Source of the DNA: Climacteris rufus
Taxonomy: Eukaryota > Chordata > Aves > Passeriformes > Climacteridae
Reading direction: 5' to 3'
DNA: 64,000 bases
NCBI GenBank assembly: GCA_013398175.1
Contig: VZRZ01001925.1
Location: 3,357,649-3,421,648, forward strand
The translations under genes and the position numbers were made by a program. Every line of letters begins with the position of its first letter. Position 1 is the stretch's first letter. The notes under the pieces are model-generated. The model saw nothing but the letters and a program-made list of their open reading frames with translations, was not told the origin of the DNA and searched no databases. Below, in pieces: positions 14,001 through 26,064 of the stretch.

Positions 14001-14287
14001 AGACTTGTGCTTCCCAAGCATGTGTGCACATTGGAAGATTAACTGTGCTCCCCCTTCTTGTCCCCAAGGTGATAGTCTGGGGAAACTACGGACGCATGGA
14101 GCGCAAGCACTTCATGGGAGTCGCCAGGGTTCTCCTGGAAGAACTGGATTTGTCAACCTTGGCAATTGGCTGGTACAAGCTCTTCCCAACTTCCTCGATG
14201 GTAGATCCCACTACAGGCCCGCTCCTGCGCCAGTCCTCACAGCTTTCCCTGGAGAGCACAGTGGGACCTTGCTGTGACAGGTCTTAG
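10920..14287 (+). CDS. RIMS4: RIMS4 (RIM4-gamma), 3' coding part, four exons, 5' end outside the window
   Basis: This is a small presynaptic RIM-family protein that keeps only the C-terminal C2B domain. Family knowledge places it at active zones and in neurons, where it affects exocytosis and neurite form. Coding exons are 10920-11032, 11668-11769, 12027-12166 and 14069-14287, with GT-AG borders and phases that fit exactly. Together they give 190 residues plus a split codon, matching residues 80-269 of the 269-residue human protein almost residue for residue. Diagnostic stretches are FSDFLGSMGPAQFVGRQTLA, VEIGLQERNGQLEVDIIQAR, KKKTKVARKSLDPLYNQVLL and WGNYGRMERKHFMGVARVLL. The C2B fold spans roughly from VEIGLQE to WYKLFP. 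RIM C2B domains lack the full set of calcium-binding aspartates. The exons for the first 79 residues were not found between 1 and 10919, so they lie to the left. The gene converges on KCNK15, as in human. Confidence 0.97.
11033..11667 (+). other. RIMS4: RIMS4 intron
   Basis: A short intron with donor GTAAGG and an acceptor after a T-rich tract. I see no repeat or RNA gene in it. Confidence 0.9.
11668..11769 (+). CDS. RIMS4: RIMS4 coding exon, start of C2B
   Basis: The acceptor is gtcttag ending at 11667 and the donor is GTAGGA at 11770. It enters with two codon bases and leaves with one. It encodes DVEIGLQERNG through GLTPKPGSKTLP, the first beta strands of C2B. Confidence 0.95.
12027..12166 (+). 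CDS. RIMS4: RIMS4 coding exon, middle of C2B
   Basis: The acceptor is ttttccag ending at 12026 and the donor is GTAAGA at 12167. It encodes AYIKAYLLENGVCIAKKKTK and continues to SPQGKVLQ, ending on a codon boundary. The basic KKKTKVARK patch is the polybasic strand typical of C2B domains. Confidence 0.95.
12167..14068 (+). other. RIMS4: RIMS4 last intron
   Basis: Intron of about 1.9 kb with donor GTAAGA and acceptor CCCCAAG. I see no recognisable repeat, RNA gene or alternative exon. Confidence 0.88.
14069..14287 (+). CDS. RIMS4: RIMS4 last coding exon with stop
   Basis: The acceptor is tccccaag ending at 14068. It encodes VIVWGNYGRMERKHFMGVAR and the conserved C terminus, ending SLESTVGPCCDRS then TAG. 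Human ends GPCGERS, so the tail is the same length with small substitutions. Confidence 0.96.
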   Translation: MIVWGNYGRMERKHFMGVARVLLEELDLSTLAIGWYKLFPTSSMVDPTTGPLLRQSSQLSLESTVGPCCDRS

Positions 14288-17200
14288 TGAGTAAGGAAGG
14301 GGGAACTGCTTTTGTTTTTTAAACATGCTGTCAAGGTTTTGTTTGCTGGAACTCTGACCTCAAGCGCAATGCATGTTCAATCAGTTCTTGTGGAGCTGGA
14401 AGAGGAGGATAAACCAGTGACCTTAGACAGAAGACGAGGGAGAGGGCACTGTGCCCTCTCCGTCCGAGGAGGAGGTGCCATGGGGCATGAGTCCTAGTTG
14501 TCAAATTAGACATACACCTCTTGTTTCACTTCTCTCACTGTCATTCTTGGACCCTTGTTTCAGATCAATATTAACCCTGGAAAGTTGCAGCATTTGAAAG
14601 AATTTGGGGGGAGTAAGGAATGAATTTCTCTTAACTGTGCGTCTTAGAAATTTCTCATATGAATTCTTTCATGGGAAAGTACCTGAAAAATTCAGAGGTC
14701 AAGGTCTGGCCTAAAAGGAGCAGGAGCAGAAAGTTTAAGAGGAAGCATTAAGTTCTTTAATAATGTCTTTCTTTTTGAGAGGAAGAAAAAGAAAGGAACC
14801 TGCAACTCTTTCTTTAGAATCAGTTCCCTGTCACTGAGTCACGTTAGCTGTAACGCTGTCGTTGCTGTGTTTTCAAACTGTGCCAAATTACCAGCAAGTG
14901 TCTTTACTGCATTACGTGTCTAACACTGCTGATGAAGCAAACTTGGTGAGAGAACAAGTAGCACCTACTTAGACCAGACAGTTTAAGCAGAGTTTGAGTT
15001 TAGCAAGATAATTAACTGCAATTTTGCTCAGAAAAAAAACCCCAAAACACTAGAAGTGGGAGCTGAACATCACACTTGCAGCTTGAGTTGTTTTGTATTG
15101 TCAGATACAACGTTCTGCAGTTTGCTGACTCCCTTTCTTGTTGCTGTGCATCCTTCAGTCATGGTGTCTTCTATCTCCTGCTTCTCCTTCATCTCCTTTG
15201 TACTGGTACATATCTGCTGAAGATGCTGCCCTTCCTGTTGTGCTGTGCACTGACCTGAAGCAGGACAGTTTTATTCTGCTATGGGAGAGGAAGTGGGGGT
15301 TTGTGGGTGTGCAGAAGAAAGAAATCTCAGTTTGTCATCTGAGAACAAGGTGCTGGAGAGCACATAACCTTGCTTGTGGAGACAGGGGAGCTTTAGGCAG
15401 TCTCAGTAGTACACAGAGATTGTCAAGGGTCCTGCAAGAGGAGATGAGATCCCCAAAGTAGAGAGAGGTAGAGGGTGAGGAGTGTGATGACACAGCAGTC
15501 ACAGCACGTGTGTTCTGTTCATTAAACAAGTCAAGCACATCTGCTGAGCTGTGGCAGCTGCTGCCAGCAGAGCCACGTGCTGGAGGGAGTGTGCTGGATC
15601 CTTCAGACAATTAAATTGCCCAGAATCACAGAGAATCTCCGAAGATTTTCTGTTGGTAGCTCTGTTTTGGCTAGGTTTTGTCTTAGTTCCTAAATGAGGA
15701 TTTGATGACTGCTGTCACAGAATAAGCTTTTGGAGATGTTTGACTTTGTGGTTTAAAAGTGAAGGTCCCATGTCGTGTAGGAATGAGCAGATTCTTGACC
15801 TGTCCTAGGGAAATACTGAGCATTTATTTCTGCATGTGGACCTCAGCTTTGTTAGAATAAAAGCATGAGTGTTGAGTGGATGGTGAAAGCAGTTGCTTTT
15901 GGTCCTAGCTTGTCTATGGCATTTTAAATTATTTTGAGATAAATTACAGGATAGATGCAAAAATAATAGGCCTTACAATAATCTGTAAAAAATTATATGA
16001 TATAAAGGAGAGGGAAGGAGGACAAGGGATATAGAATGACTAGTTTTTTGAGTCTTTAGTGGCAAAAGCCTCAACATTTCAGATAAATCTCTTAATTTCC
16101 TTGATCAAATATGTCTCTGGCCTCTCACTAATTATTTTTTCTAATCGTATTAGACAATTTCTATATATTAGCTGAAGAAAGTTTGTTGCATGCTGGTCAA
16201 ACTATGTTGTGGCGCTCTCTCTTTTAGTTTTATTTTTTAAAAAAAGCACATTTACTGTAATTCAAGTCAGCATCTTTTCCTCTTGGTATGTAGTGAGTAC
16301 TAGGCAATATTGTACAATATGTGTATGAACTAGAATAGATTAGGTAGATTTAGTGGTTTGTAGCACTGGATCTTTTAATAACTATGACTTTAAAAGGACT
16401 GTGGGGAGCTCCAGGTACATGCCAGACCTGGCAGCAGGGCTTCTGTCTTAAGTTGTGCTGAAACCTTAGTATTGGTACTTAGTTTGGCCATTATCTACCA
16501 GTAAGAGCTAAGTTAATCCTGAGTTTCCTGTGTCCAGTAAGATGAATGCAGCATTTTTGCAGTTTTTAACGGGGAGTAGGAGACTACATATGCCAAAAAT
16601 ATTCCCCCAGAAAACTTTGTTTAATGACTGTCTGTCGAAAAACTCAGTTCCTGTATCATGCCAGGCAGAGGTGATGTGTCTCTGTTTCCTGCCCCTCTGA
16701 AAGCTCTGCAGGCTCAGTGATGATCAGTTCAGTTACCACAGGACTCCTTAACACTGAGGACTTTCTTCCATCTGGTTTTAATCCCGCTGAAGGGTCACTG
16801 TCAGGGTCAAATAAAGAAGTTGCTGTTCTAGTTGTGTCATTTTTGTTAATGTTTCCAGTTTGGAGGCACTTTCACAGTCTGCTCCATCCTGTTTTCTTCT
16901 GCATTTTTGACGTGGTTGATTGTGGTCCAGTGCTTTTGTTTTACTCACTTCCAAGCCCTGTTTCTCCCCAGTAAGTGAACGCTGCAATCCCTGGCTGCCA
17001 AGCACAGCACAGTCACATGAACTGGCGAGTGCAGGGGGCCTTCCTGCACAAAGCAGACTCACAGGAGCCCTCTGGGAGTGCCCACAGGACACAGAGTGAG
17101 GCCAGGGGAGTTGCATGGTACCCGACAGTCTAAATTCTTGCTTCGCTCCTACCTGTGATTCCTGCACTGACCATGGTGTGTTGTAGTCAAAAAAGAACTC

Positions 17201-18800
17201 TTCTGGTTGTCCATTGATTTAAGACTCCCAGTGTAGCATCCAGGACAAGTCTCAGGCTTGGAATGGCCTGTTTTTATAAAGCCTAACCCACTTTTCCCCC
17301 AAAATTTGGCTGGCCAGTTTCTGTCTAGGGTGATGTTATATGAGAGTTGGGATTACCAGTGTGGCTGTGTACAGAGCAGCAGCTTGACAGAGTGATGAGC
17401 AGCTGAAAACTGAACTTTTGTCCCCTTTGCAAGTCCTGGCTGAGTCTTTTCCTGTGCCTGAGTCTTGCTGTGGTTACAGTCAGGGAGGGAGAGAGGAAGA
17501 GCAGGAGACTTAAATAAAAGGAAAAAAATGGCATCATAGTATTTTTGGTTGGTGAATGATGATGAGGGATGAGACTGAGGAGAGATAAATACCTGCCCAG
17601 CTCAGGGTTGATTCTCTGTTCCCTGTGCATGAAGTACTGCATTGTAAAATAATGGCAGGATTGCTGGCCAGAAGAAACATGGAGAGCCAATCCCTAAATG
17701 TTACCTGCATTATGATTACCATGGAAAACAAGTCCTGATGCTGAGAGCATCCCTGAGAGCAGAACAATCTCTCCCCAGTGGGAATCCCCTGCACACAGGG
17801 AGAGCAGCCTCACATGTGGCTTTGTCCTCTTTGTGCTCTGAGCAAAAAAGCAGACACGACCATGGTTAGTCCTGGTTTGTTCAGGAAAAAAAATGTGATA
17901 TTTTCCCAGTCTCCTGGTGTTTCTTTCCCTTTGCCCCACACAGCTGGGACGCCCAAGGTCCTCACTGTGCAATTCAGTCCATGGGTCCTCATCCTGCAGC
18001 CTGAGCTGCTGGAGCATCTCTTTGCACTGCAGGCACTGTGGGCAGGGAAAGGGCCAGCACTTCTTGGCCATGGATTGTTTCAAAGGACATTGCAGAATTA
18101 TTTGCTTTGAATGAAAAAATATATTTATTGTTCCTAGCTGCCAGATCCTTTATCATTGTACTGTTCTAAATTTGCAGGTCTTCTGGAGTATGAATATCAC
18201 AAGTTCCTGTAAAGGAACTGTTTTTAAGATGTTGAGGCAGTTAACAGAATCTCAACCTAAGCATGTTTAGCAATGTTTAGACAGCAAGACAACTTTTTTA
18301 TGAAACTCATTTTAAGTTAGTTTATTACATGCTGTTGGTAATATTTTAAAACAGGAAAAATATTTTTCTTTAAAGACAAAATGATACGTATGTTTTTTAA
18401 CAGGTAACATAATTTAGAGTTTTCAGAAATGTTTGATGTTCTTGGTATGAAGTTTACTCATTCTTTTGATTTCTATGTTCCTTGTTATATTTTATCAACT
18501 TTTTTTCCAAAAGAAAAGAGGCATATGTAAATAAACACCAGAAAAGAGTCCTATAAGAAATTCTGTTCAAACTGGCCATAAAATTATTAGTAAGTATTTG
18601 TTATTGTTCATTAACTCTCAGCTACTTTGTTGAAAGAATCGATGTTGTATTTTCAAGATGAGAACTACTTAGCTAGTTTTGTCATAATCCTGTACTCTGT
18701 ATAAAAATCTTTTTATAAACAAAGTCTAATAGGCTACCAAGCAATAATATATTCCATTGGGTGTGCACAGATTGTGACTTGCAGGCTGTAGTACATATTG
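14288..18800 (+). other. RIMS4: Probable RIMS4 3' UTR and gene end
   Basis: No further plus-strand coding sequence follows the stop. AATAAA hexamers on the plus strand occur at 15856-15861, about 16809-16814 and 18530-18535. The stretch from about 18100 to 19070 is markedly AT-rich with many T runs, as seen at the distal ends of neuronal 3' UTRs. Treating the UTR as reaching about 18.55-18.8 kb is an inference from composition and the hexamer; transcript data would settle it. Confidence 0.4.
18530..18535 (+). other. Candidate distal polyadenylation signal of RIMS4
   Basis: An AATAAA hexamer inside the AT-rich block, about 4.2 kb after the RIMS4 stop. It is one of several candidates; upstream ones are at 15856 and 16809. 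Confidence 0.35.
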
Positions 18801-21800
18801 TTGATACAGTTTATATTTGTCTTCAATCTCAACAACATCACTTTTGAAAAAGATCCATATGAACTTTGATTGTAGAGAGCAAAGACTGGGCTGTTGCCTT
18901 GTGAGATATATTCATCCTATAGACTTCTCTGTGAGTGTCTGTGCCCATCCACATCAGATCTCTCTTAGGTGAAGAAAGAAACAGCTGTAGGTGACTTCAT
19001 ACTACAGAGGTAAAAAATAGTTTCAGTATAAACTTCATGACTGTTTCAATCTCCTGTTTTTCTTAGGCTAACTAGTATTTGTAACTCGACGAGAATGGTT
19101 CCCACTGCCATTGTAGCCCTGATAAAGCAAAAAAGCCTTTGCACTCTGGGGCCACTTGAGTTCTGCCTGACAGCCGCCTATTTCCCTCGAGATACCAGGG
19201 GCAGGCTAAAGGGAGGGTTTTTTTCAGAGCAGCAGGTTGGGCTGCTCTTCTTTAAAGGCTCTGTGGGTTATTTTGTCCATTTCATAGGTGGTATTTGTCC
19301 ATTTTGTTAGAAAATTCCACCCAAGGCAGAGAGATTGCACCTTTGCAGGGGACCGAGGAGTAAAACAGGCACAGGTTGTTCTGTGCCATTCTTTAGAAAT
19401 TTGCTAGTGCTGGGCTCATCTAAAGATTTTTCCAAAGTGGCAGGATCAGAATATTGGATTTTAATTCGGCTCCATCATTGATGCAGTGCATAGAACAAAA
19501 GAGCTTCAAAAGGGTGTCCCAGTCCATTGCCTGTGGATTCCTCCCAGCATTTCCCATAGGACAAGTCTCCCATGTTGTTCTCAAGATTGCCAGGCTGCTG
19601 GATGTGCAGACAGCAGGTCCCAGTGGAGCTGGGAGCCGCAAGGAATGTTGGAAGAATTCCTGGTTTTGTAAAATGCTTTGAAGAGAGAGACATATAAATG
19701 TAAAGTGCCATCAGTAGAGGAGTCCAGGGCATGCTGAGACCTGGAGGGAGCATCTAAAATGAAATTGCAGCTACCAAATTTGAGCCAAACATGTAGAAAA
19801 GAGGATGACAGTGAAAAGAGGATGATCAGTGAAAGCCTTTTCGTGTTTACCCCAGTGCACACCAGCCAAGGTGTGTGTCTGTGAACGTGGTAGTTCCACA
19901 GGGAGTTTGCAAGTGATTAGGTGTTCTCAAAATGTGGCTTCAGCTCTCACTGCCAGACTCCTCTGCTCAGTGGCCACATCCCAGTGACCAAGCAGCCTCA
20001 TGTCCATCCCCAGCTGCTCACCCATGACAGCAGCATCACACTCATCCCTGGGGAACCTCAAGATCTTCCCATGATTTAGACACCTTCTGCCTTCCCTTCC
20101 CCGTGGTAGCTGCTCTTATCCTGGTGGAGGAGAGGAACTGGGGAGAGTTTTCTTGTAGCATTTGGTTCTTTGCACTTTAGTGACTGAAACAGAAGGACCC
20201 TGCACCAGCCCTTTCCAGAGCACCAGCAAACAGAGGCAACAACCCAAGGACTTTCCCTTTGTGACTTTCCAGTAGCTAAAACGGCAACCAAAGCTGTATT
20301 GTTAATCCCAGCTCGGCCAGGTCTGTGGACAGCCTTGGCATTTATGCTGGGCATGTCATGTGGGCTGAGCCCCCCATGTGTGGGCAGGGAAGGGCTGTGT
20401 CTGGCAGAGAGGCCTGGGCAGCCATGAGCTCCACTCACTGAGCCATGGTGGGAGCAGAAGCAACCCAAGGCAAGGATTGAGGCACACCTTGCTGAAGCCA
20501 TCCCACAAGCTTTGCTGGCTTTTATAGATACCTGGGCACCATGTTAGGATATCTGCCCACCAGGGCTCCAGGTCCCACCAAATGCCAGCCTGGAGCTTTA
20601 AATCCTGCAGCAGTTTTTTTCTTTAGGGCTGTTGCTCCAGACCCAGTGCTGCACACTGATCTCTGCTTTGGTGATTCCATCTTCCTGACCTGGAGCTGGT
20701 TTTGGCTTTGGAGCAAGGGAAAGCGAGGTTTGGAGAGTGACTCTAAGGCATGTTTCCCTAGCCTCACCACACTGGGATTGTCTCCCTCCTGCTCCCTGCA
20801 GGCTGCTCCCTGCACCGTGGAAAGGGCGTCCTGAGGATGCAGTGCCTCCCCCGAGACCCCCTCACGCAGCACTGCCATGGCCTGCCCCCCACCGGGGATG
20901 CCCGTGTGCTGACCACGTTTTGTGGCAGTCCCACATTCCAACTACAGGGGGTCCTTCCTTTCCCACCTTTGGAAGGAGCTCAGGGTGTTCTGCAGGGGCC
21001 GGGCAGCCCGGGCAGGCGGGATGTGCCATCGCTGACAGCAGGAGGAGATGGAGCCAGGGAGAAGGGGAGCTCCCAGCGAGCTCTCCTCCACGCTCCCCTT
21101 GCTTTCCCCAGCGCCCTCTGCTCCCTGCACGGGTTCCCACTTCCCTCCCGACACGAGGCCTTATTCCAGCCCGAGGGGACTGAGGCTGCCCACGGCATCT
21201 CTTTGCACTGACGCCTCCATCCCACGCTGCCCGCCGGGAGCCCCGGGGCGCTGCGGCAGAGCTGGCCTCTGCTCGGGGATGGGGCCACCCCAGCCCATCC
21301 ACGCCCTCACCTCCCCCTGCCACCCTGCTGGAGCTCTGCCTTGTTCCCCACTGCCAGGGCCTGCCCACTGTAGGGAAATCTGCTTTCACGGGTGAAACCT
21401 TTTTGCTTCATTAATTGCTCCACAAAACCCTTTGCAGGTGCACTACACGCCTCTTGCTTTTCCGTAGGAGTGGGGGCAGCTGAGATCTGCTCTTTTTGGC
21501 CTCTGTAACCCTCTCCAAAACTTTCTGGAGGTTTTTAACACCATGTGGTGAGATGCAGTCTCTGTGGAGCCAGAGGGAACACGGGCAATGGAGCTGGGCA
21601 GCCTGCTTGCCCGGGTGGCGAGTGGCTTGCGAGGTGCCTGGGCTGCCTTGGGTGGAAGGTGGGTGCGGTCCCGGCAGCGCCGGTGGGACGCCGGCCACTC
21701 GTCTGTAGTCAGGAGAGGATTCTGCTATACTTTTTTCCTGTCTGTAGGTTTTATTCAGACAATATGTAATGATTGAGTGATTTACAATTCAGTGTTAAGC

Positions 21801-24800
21801 TAATGAAAACGTTGATAATGGTGATAATAAAACCTTTTTTTTCCTACGGTGTGTTGGAGGTTTTCTGTGAAGTGTCTCTGCCCTCTCTGGTACCACAACC
21901 ATTATCTTCAGCCCAGGATTTCACTGCACCCTTTCTTCTCATTGTGCTTATAGGCAATCAGAGCAGCTCAGCCTGGTGTGTCCCAGTGCTGTCCCAGTGC
22001 TATCCCAGGCTCCTTTCCAGTGCTCTCTGTGGAAGGGCTGTCACTCCAGCTCCTTCAATCAACCCCAGCTTCAAATCTGCATTTCCCTGAACCACTTTGG
22101 CCCTGGACATCTTCAGGCACAGAGCTAAGCTTGCTCCCAGCTGTACTCTGCTCATCACCCCAGTCCAAAGCCACCTGCTCCTGCTGTTTTCTTCCCAAAA
22201 CCTTTCATGGTCAGCACTGGCCATTCACAGGTGATTTTGAAACCCTGGAGGTGAAGACTCTGCTGGCAGAAAAACACCACCCCGTGCCCAGGCTGTTGGG
22301 AACACCCAGTGTGGGTGCAGCGGAGCCTGGGGACTCCCAAGGGAAGGAGACCCTCAGATGGTACTGTGTGTGCAGCTGCTGCTGGTCCTGGATGAGCTGG
22401 AGCTGTGAGCCCTTCACTAGGAAACCTTTGGGGGCTCCTGCTGCAGGGGTCTGTGGGAGGAGGTGGTGGTGGGAACTGGCAGTATTCCATGGGGACTACC
22501 ACAAGGCCTTTTCCCATGGGAATGAGGGACCACAAAGTCATCGTTCACAGAGAATTCCTTAAAGGTTTTCCCCATGCCTCTAGATCCCTCTGCAGGTCTT
22601 CAGGGCAAGACCAGGGGCAGCTTCCCACCTGCCCCAACTACAGCCCCTGGGGACAGTGGTAGAGGAGGAGGAGGAGGGGGGTTTCTCTAGCAGTGAGAGT
22701 GTCTGGGGGCAGCCCAGCCCCATTCCACCCTCGGACCACCCCCAGTTTCCCAAGCAGGCTGGGGCTCAGGCTGTCACTAAGCAGCCAAGCAGGGCTGCCT
22801 GGAAGCTCAGGCCACATGGAAGCATCAGCATCCAGAGCTGGTGTCCCCCTCTGTGCCATCAGCCCCTCCCTGGTGTGGCCACACCCCAGCCCCGCTGCCT
22901 GTGCCGGGCTGTGCCTTTGCAGGGCTGCACCCTGGGCTCTGTGACACGGCCACGGAGCCACCGAGCACAGGCAGCACCACAGTGAACCCAGAGTGAGAGT
23001 GCAGCCCTGGCTCAGCCCCCACATTGGGGTTGTTCTCCTGCTTCCAGCTCCACAAAGAGGTGGGTTTCACCAGGCAATGCCATGCAGGACTTGTGCAGGA
23101 ATTGAAGACCTGCCTCTTTCCATAAGGGTGGATGGGGGTGAGAGGTGCTGGCTCTGTCTTGGCCACGGGGAGGGTGTCCAAGGTTCAGTGTGGGAAGAGG
23201 GAGATTTCCCTCTGCTGCCCAGCTCTGACGGCAAAGGCTCCACTGCACAGCCAAACCTTGGGCTGACAACCGTGGGGAGGACTGGGGAGATGGGAGAGGG
23301 CAACAAAGAGGCTGAGCTAGTGGGATCAGCATGAAGTGACACCACTGAGGAGCTGAGAAGCCAATGAAAGTCTCGTCTTTAAGCTTGTTTTCCACACTCA
23401 CAGCTTGCTTTGTCCCCCCTCCTCCCCCTTTGTCTTCAAGCCAAGGCTCACCCAGCTGGTCCAGATCTGGGGCTACTGGTGCAAAGCAAGGCAGCTGCTG
23501 GGCCCATGGGGAGAATTTGGTGGTGGGAGGCTTCCCACCCCCTGCCTCTGGGATGCCACACACCCCGAAGGGCCCTGGGGAGCACCCAGGTGAACGTGTC
23601 ACAAACCAGCCCCTGGTGCCAGCCAGCAGCACCTGCATCCTCCTCCCTGCCTGTGTGCCCAGGCTGTGCAGCCTGCCCACAGGGAGCCAGCATGGACTTT
23701 GGGGCTTGGACACATCCCTCTGCTCCTCCTCATGACAAATAACCAACCACCAGCAGCTGGATTCACCTTTTATTAAGCTGCCACCCAGAACAAAAGGAGG
23801 AGAGGGCAAAGCCTGCCCTGCAACCTTCCCAATGCTGGTGACAATGCATGCCTTCCCCCCCAGGAAAAGGGGCTATTTCTCCACAAAAACCCCCTCAGAG
23901 GGTATTTTAAATATTTAGAGAGTGAAAATGTCCCTTTATTGGAGAAAAAAAACTAAACAGAGCTCTTGCCGCTGTCAGAGCCCACTTCTGCTTTTGTGCA
24001 GATGAGACAGGATGGACAACGGCCACGCTGGGGTCAGCGGCTGGAAAAGCCTCCCAGCTGTGGCTGTGCAGGTGCCACATCCCATGTGGGGATGAAAGTA
24101 GAGGTGGGACCACCCCCACCTCAGACAACCCCAGCAGCAACAAGCACAACCCAGGGGCTCACAGGGACTGGGAGGAGGTGAGGAGCTGGCACAGCTGCTG
24201 GGCTGCTGGCTGGAGGAAACATGGGGAAGGCAGGGGTGATTTTAGCTAAAAAAAAAAAATAAATCTTAGGATCAAGCCCTTTGCAGGTGTCTGTGTAGTT
24301 CAGGAAGGCTCTCCCTGGGGCTGCTCATAGTACAGTGTGGGCTCAGCACAGAGGAGGGCTGGGCTGGGCTGGGCTGGGCTGGGCTGGGCTGGGCTGGACT
24401 GGAAGGAGTTCAGCTTCCCCTGCAAGTGGGACACAGCATCTCTCCAGCCAGCTCAGCCAGGAGTACCTACCAGAGGTAGGGTGTGCTGGGCAAGTGGGTG
24501 AGTGCATGGGTCTCCAGCTTCCAAAAGCACCGAGCCTGCCACAAACCTGAGCTCAGACCCAGAGGGCTGCTCATGGGACATGCAGCTCCATGAAGCCGTC
24601 CCCATGTGCTGAGCTGCAGGACTGCAGCCCATTCCCTCCTGCCCACCTCTCACTGCCCACCCACCTGCAAACCTACTGCATGGCACTGACTTACCTGCAC
24701 CTGGTGCCAGGGGACAACTTAAAGGTCCCCAGCCCTGCAGGGCTTGCTCACACAGGCTTTGCTCTTGACACTCACAGCAAGTGCAACCCAGCCCATGGAG

Positions 24801-25150
24801 CAAGAGTCATGTGCTGGCAGCCAAGGTTCAACAGTGTGGGAGGGCAATGCACCCTTTGGGGAGCAGGGAGGTGGGAAAGCAAATCTACAGCTTGCTGGGC
24901 TTCACATCGAGAGGGGCTCTTGCCAGACCCAAATGCTTGAACCTACTTGTGAGGAAAAAGCAAAGAAAAACTTAACAATGTCATTCAGTGCCTGCAAAAA
25001 AAGGAACAATTATTTCCTGACAGGATTTAGAGGCTCCTGCTGGAGGGAGGGAGAGGAACAGAAGAAATGAGTAAGAAGAACCTGACGTCTCTGTTCTTAA
25101 TTTATCATTGTAGTAAGACTGGAGCACTGAGTCCAGCCCGGCACGTGCCC
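18800..25150. other. Intergenic DNA between the RIMS4 and KCNK15 3' ends
   Basis: The flanking genes converge on this stretch. It contains a GC-rich block at about 20800-21700, a GGGCT pentamer array near 24356 and minus-strand AATAAA hexamers at 23935-23940 and 23769-23774 that could end KCNK15. Open frames of 120-265 codons in the GC-rich part have no recognisable domain, overlap each other on both strands and are not called. Confidence 0.6.
24356..24396. repeat. GGGCT pentanucleotide microsatellite
   Basis: About eight tandem copies of GGGCT in a row, followed by a GGACT variant. A simple repeat, probably length-variable. Confidence 0.95.
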
Positions 25151-26064
25151 CTAGATGGATTTCCTCCTCAGCCGGGGGTGCTGCCGGCAGCGAGGGCTGT
25201 TGGAAGACAAAGTGCTCCCCGGGGAAGAGCCGGTCTGACCCCGTGTGCTCAGGGACACCTCGTCGATTTTGTAGGAAATGGAGTTGTAGTACACAGGGTT
25301 GGTGTGGCAGCTCAGGGTCTCGGGGTGGGAGGGCGCGGGGCTGCCGCACACCTGGGGTCTGTAGCACAGGCACGTGCAGAAGGACGGCACCGCGGCCGCC
25401 GACGCGGCCGACTGGCGCCGCTGCCTCTCCGCATCCTCCTGGACCAGCGGGATCAGGTTCATCTGGCTCGTCCGGTCCTCCACGGGGAGGAAAATGGCGT
25501 TGCTGCTCCGGCTGTCCTCCTTTGGCTTGAGGTGGATGTTGTTGCGGGCTCTCCTCAGCGAGGCTCGCTCCTCGGCGTCCCGCCGCTCGTCCTCCGAGTT
25601 CATGGTGAGGAACCGCAGCACCACCAGGTTGAGGAAGGCGCCGATGACGGTCAGGCCCACCAGGATGTACATGAAGCTGAAAGCCACATATGGGGGCTTC
25701 TTCTGCAAAGCCTCGTTCTTCTGCAGAGCCACAAAGTCTCCAAAGCCGATAGTGGTCAAGGTTATGAAGCAGTAGTAATAGGCGTGAAAGAAAGTCCAGC
25801 CCTCAAAGTAAGAGAAGGCTGCGGCGCCGATGCACAGGGTGCCCATGCAGGACAGAAAGCCCACCAGGACCATGTTCTCCATGGACACGTGGGTCGTCCT
25901 CATGCCCAGACACTTCTTGATCTTCTTGAGCAGCAGCCGCACGACGGTGTTCATGCGCTCGCCCAGGCTCTGGAACATGACCAGCGTCAGGGGGATGCCC
26001 AGGATGGCGTAGAACATGCAGAAGACTTTGCCGGCATCCGTGCCCGGGGCAGCGTGCCCATAAC
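25151..26064 (-). CDS. KCNK15: KCNK15 coding exon 2 with stop
   Basis: The acceptor is tcgcag ending at 26065 (minus strand). The exon encodes YGHAAPGTDAGKVFCMFYA to the C terminus RRKSI, 303 residues after the split glycine. It holds TM2-TM4, pore 2 and the whole cytosolic tail. An open frame continues upstream of the acceptor to 26215, but that part is intron. Confidence 0.96.

Noticed and set aside
20862..21389. 175-codon minus-strand frame in a GC-rich block, considered as a CpG-island gene
   Set aside because: No splice-consistent neighbours, no domain and several overlapping frames of similar length. High GC explains the lack of stops.
23012..23809. 265-codon minus-strand frame between RIMS4 and KCNK15
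   Set aside because: No recognisable motif, proline and glycine-rich composition, overlapping frames on the other strand, and no gene expected there by synteny.
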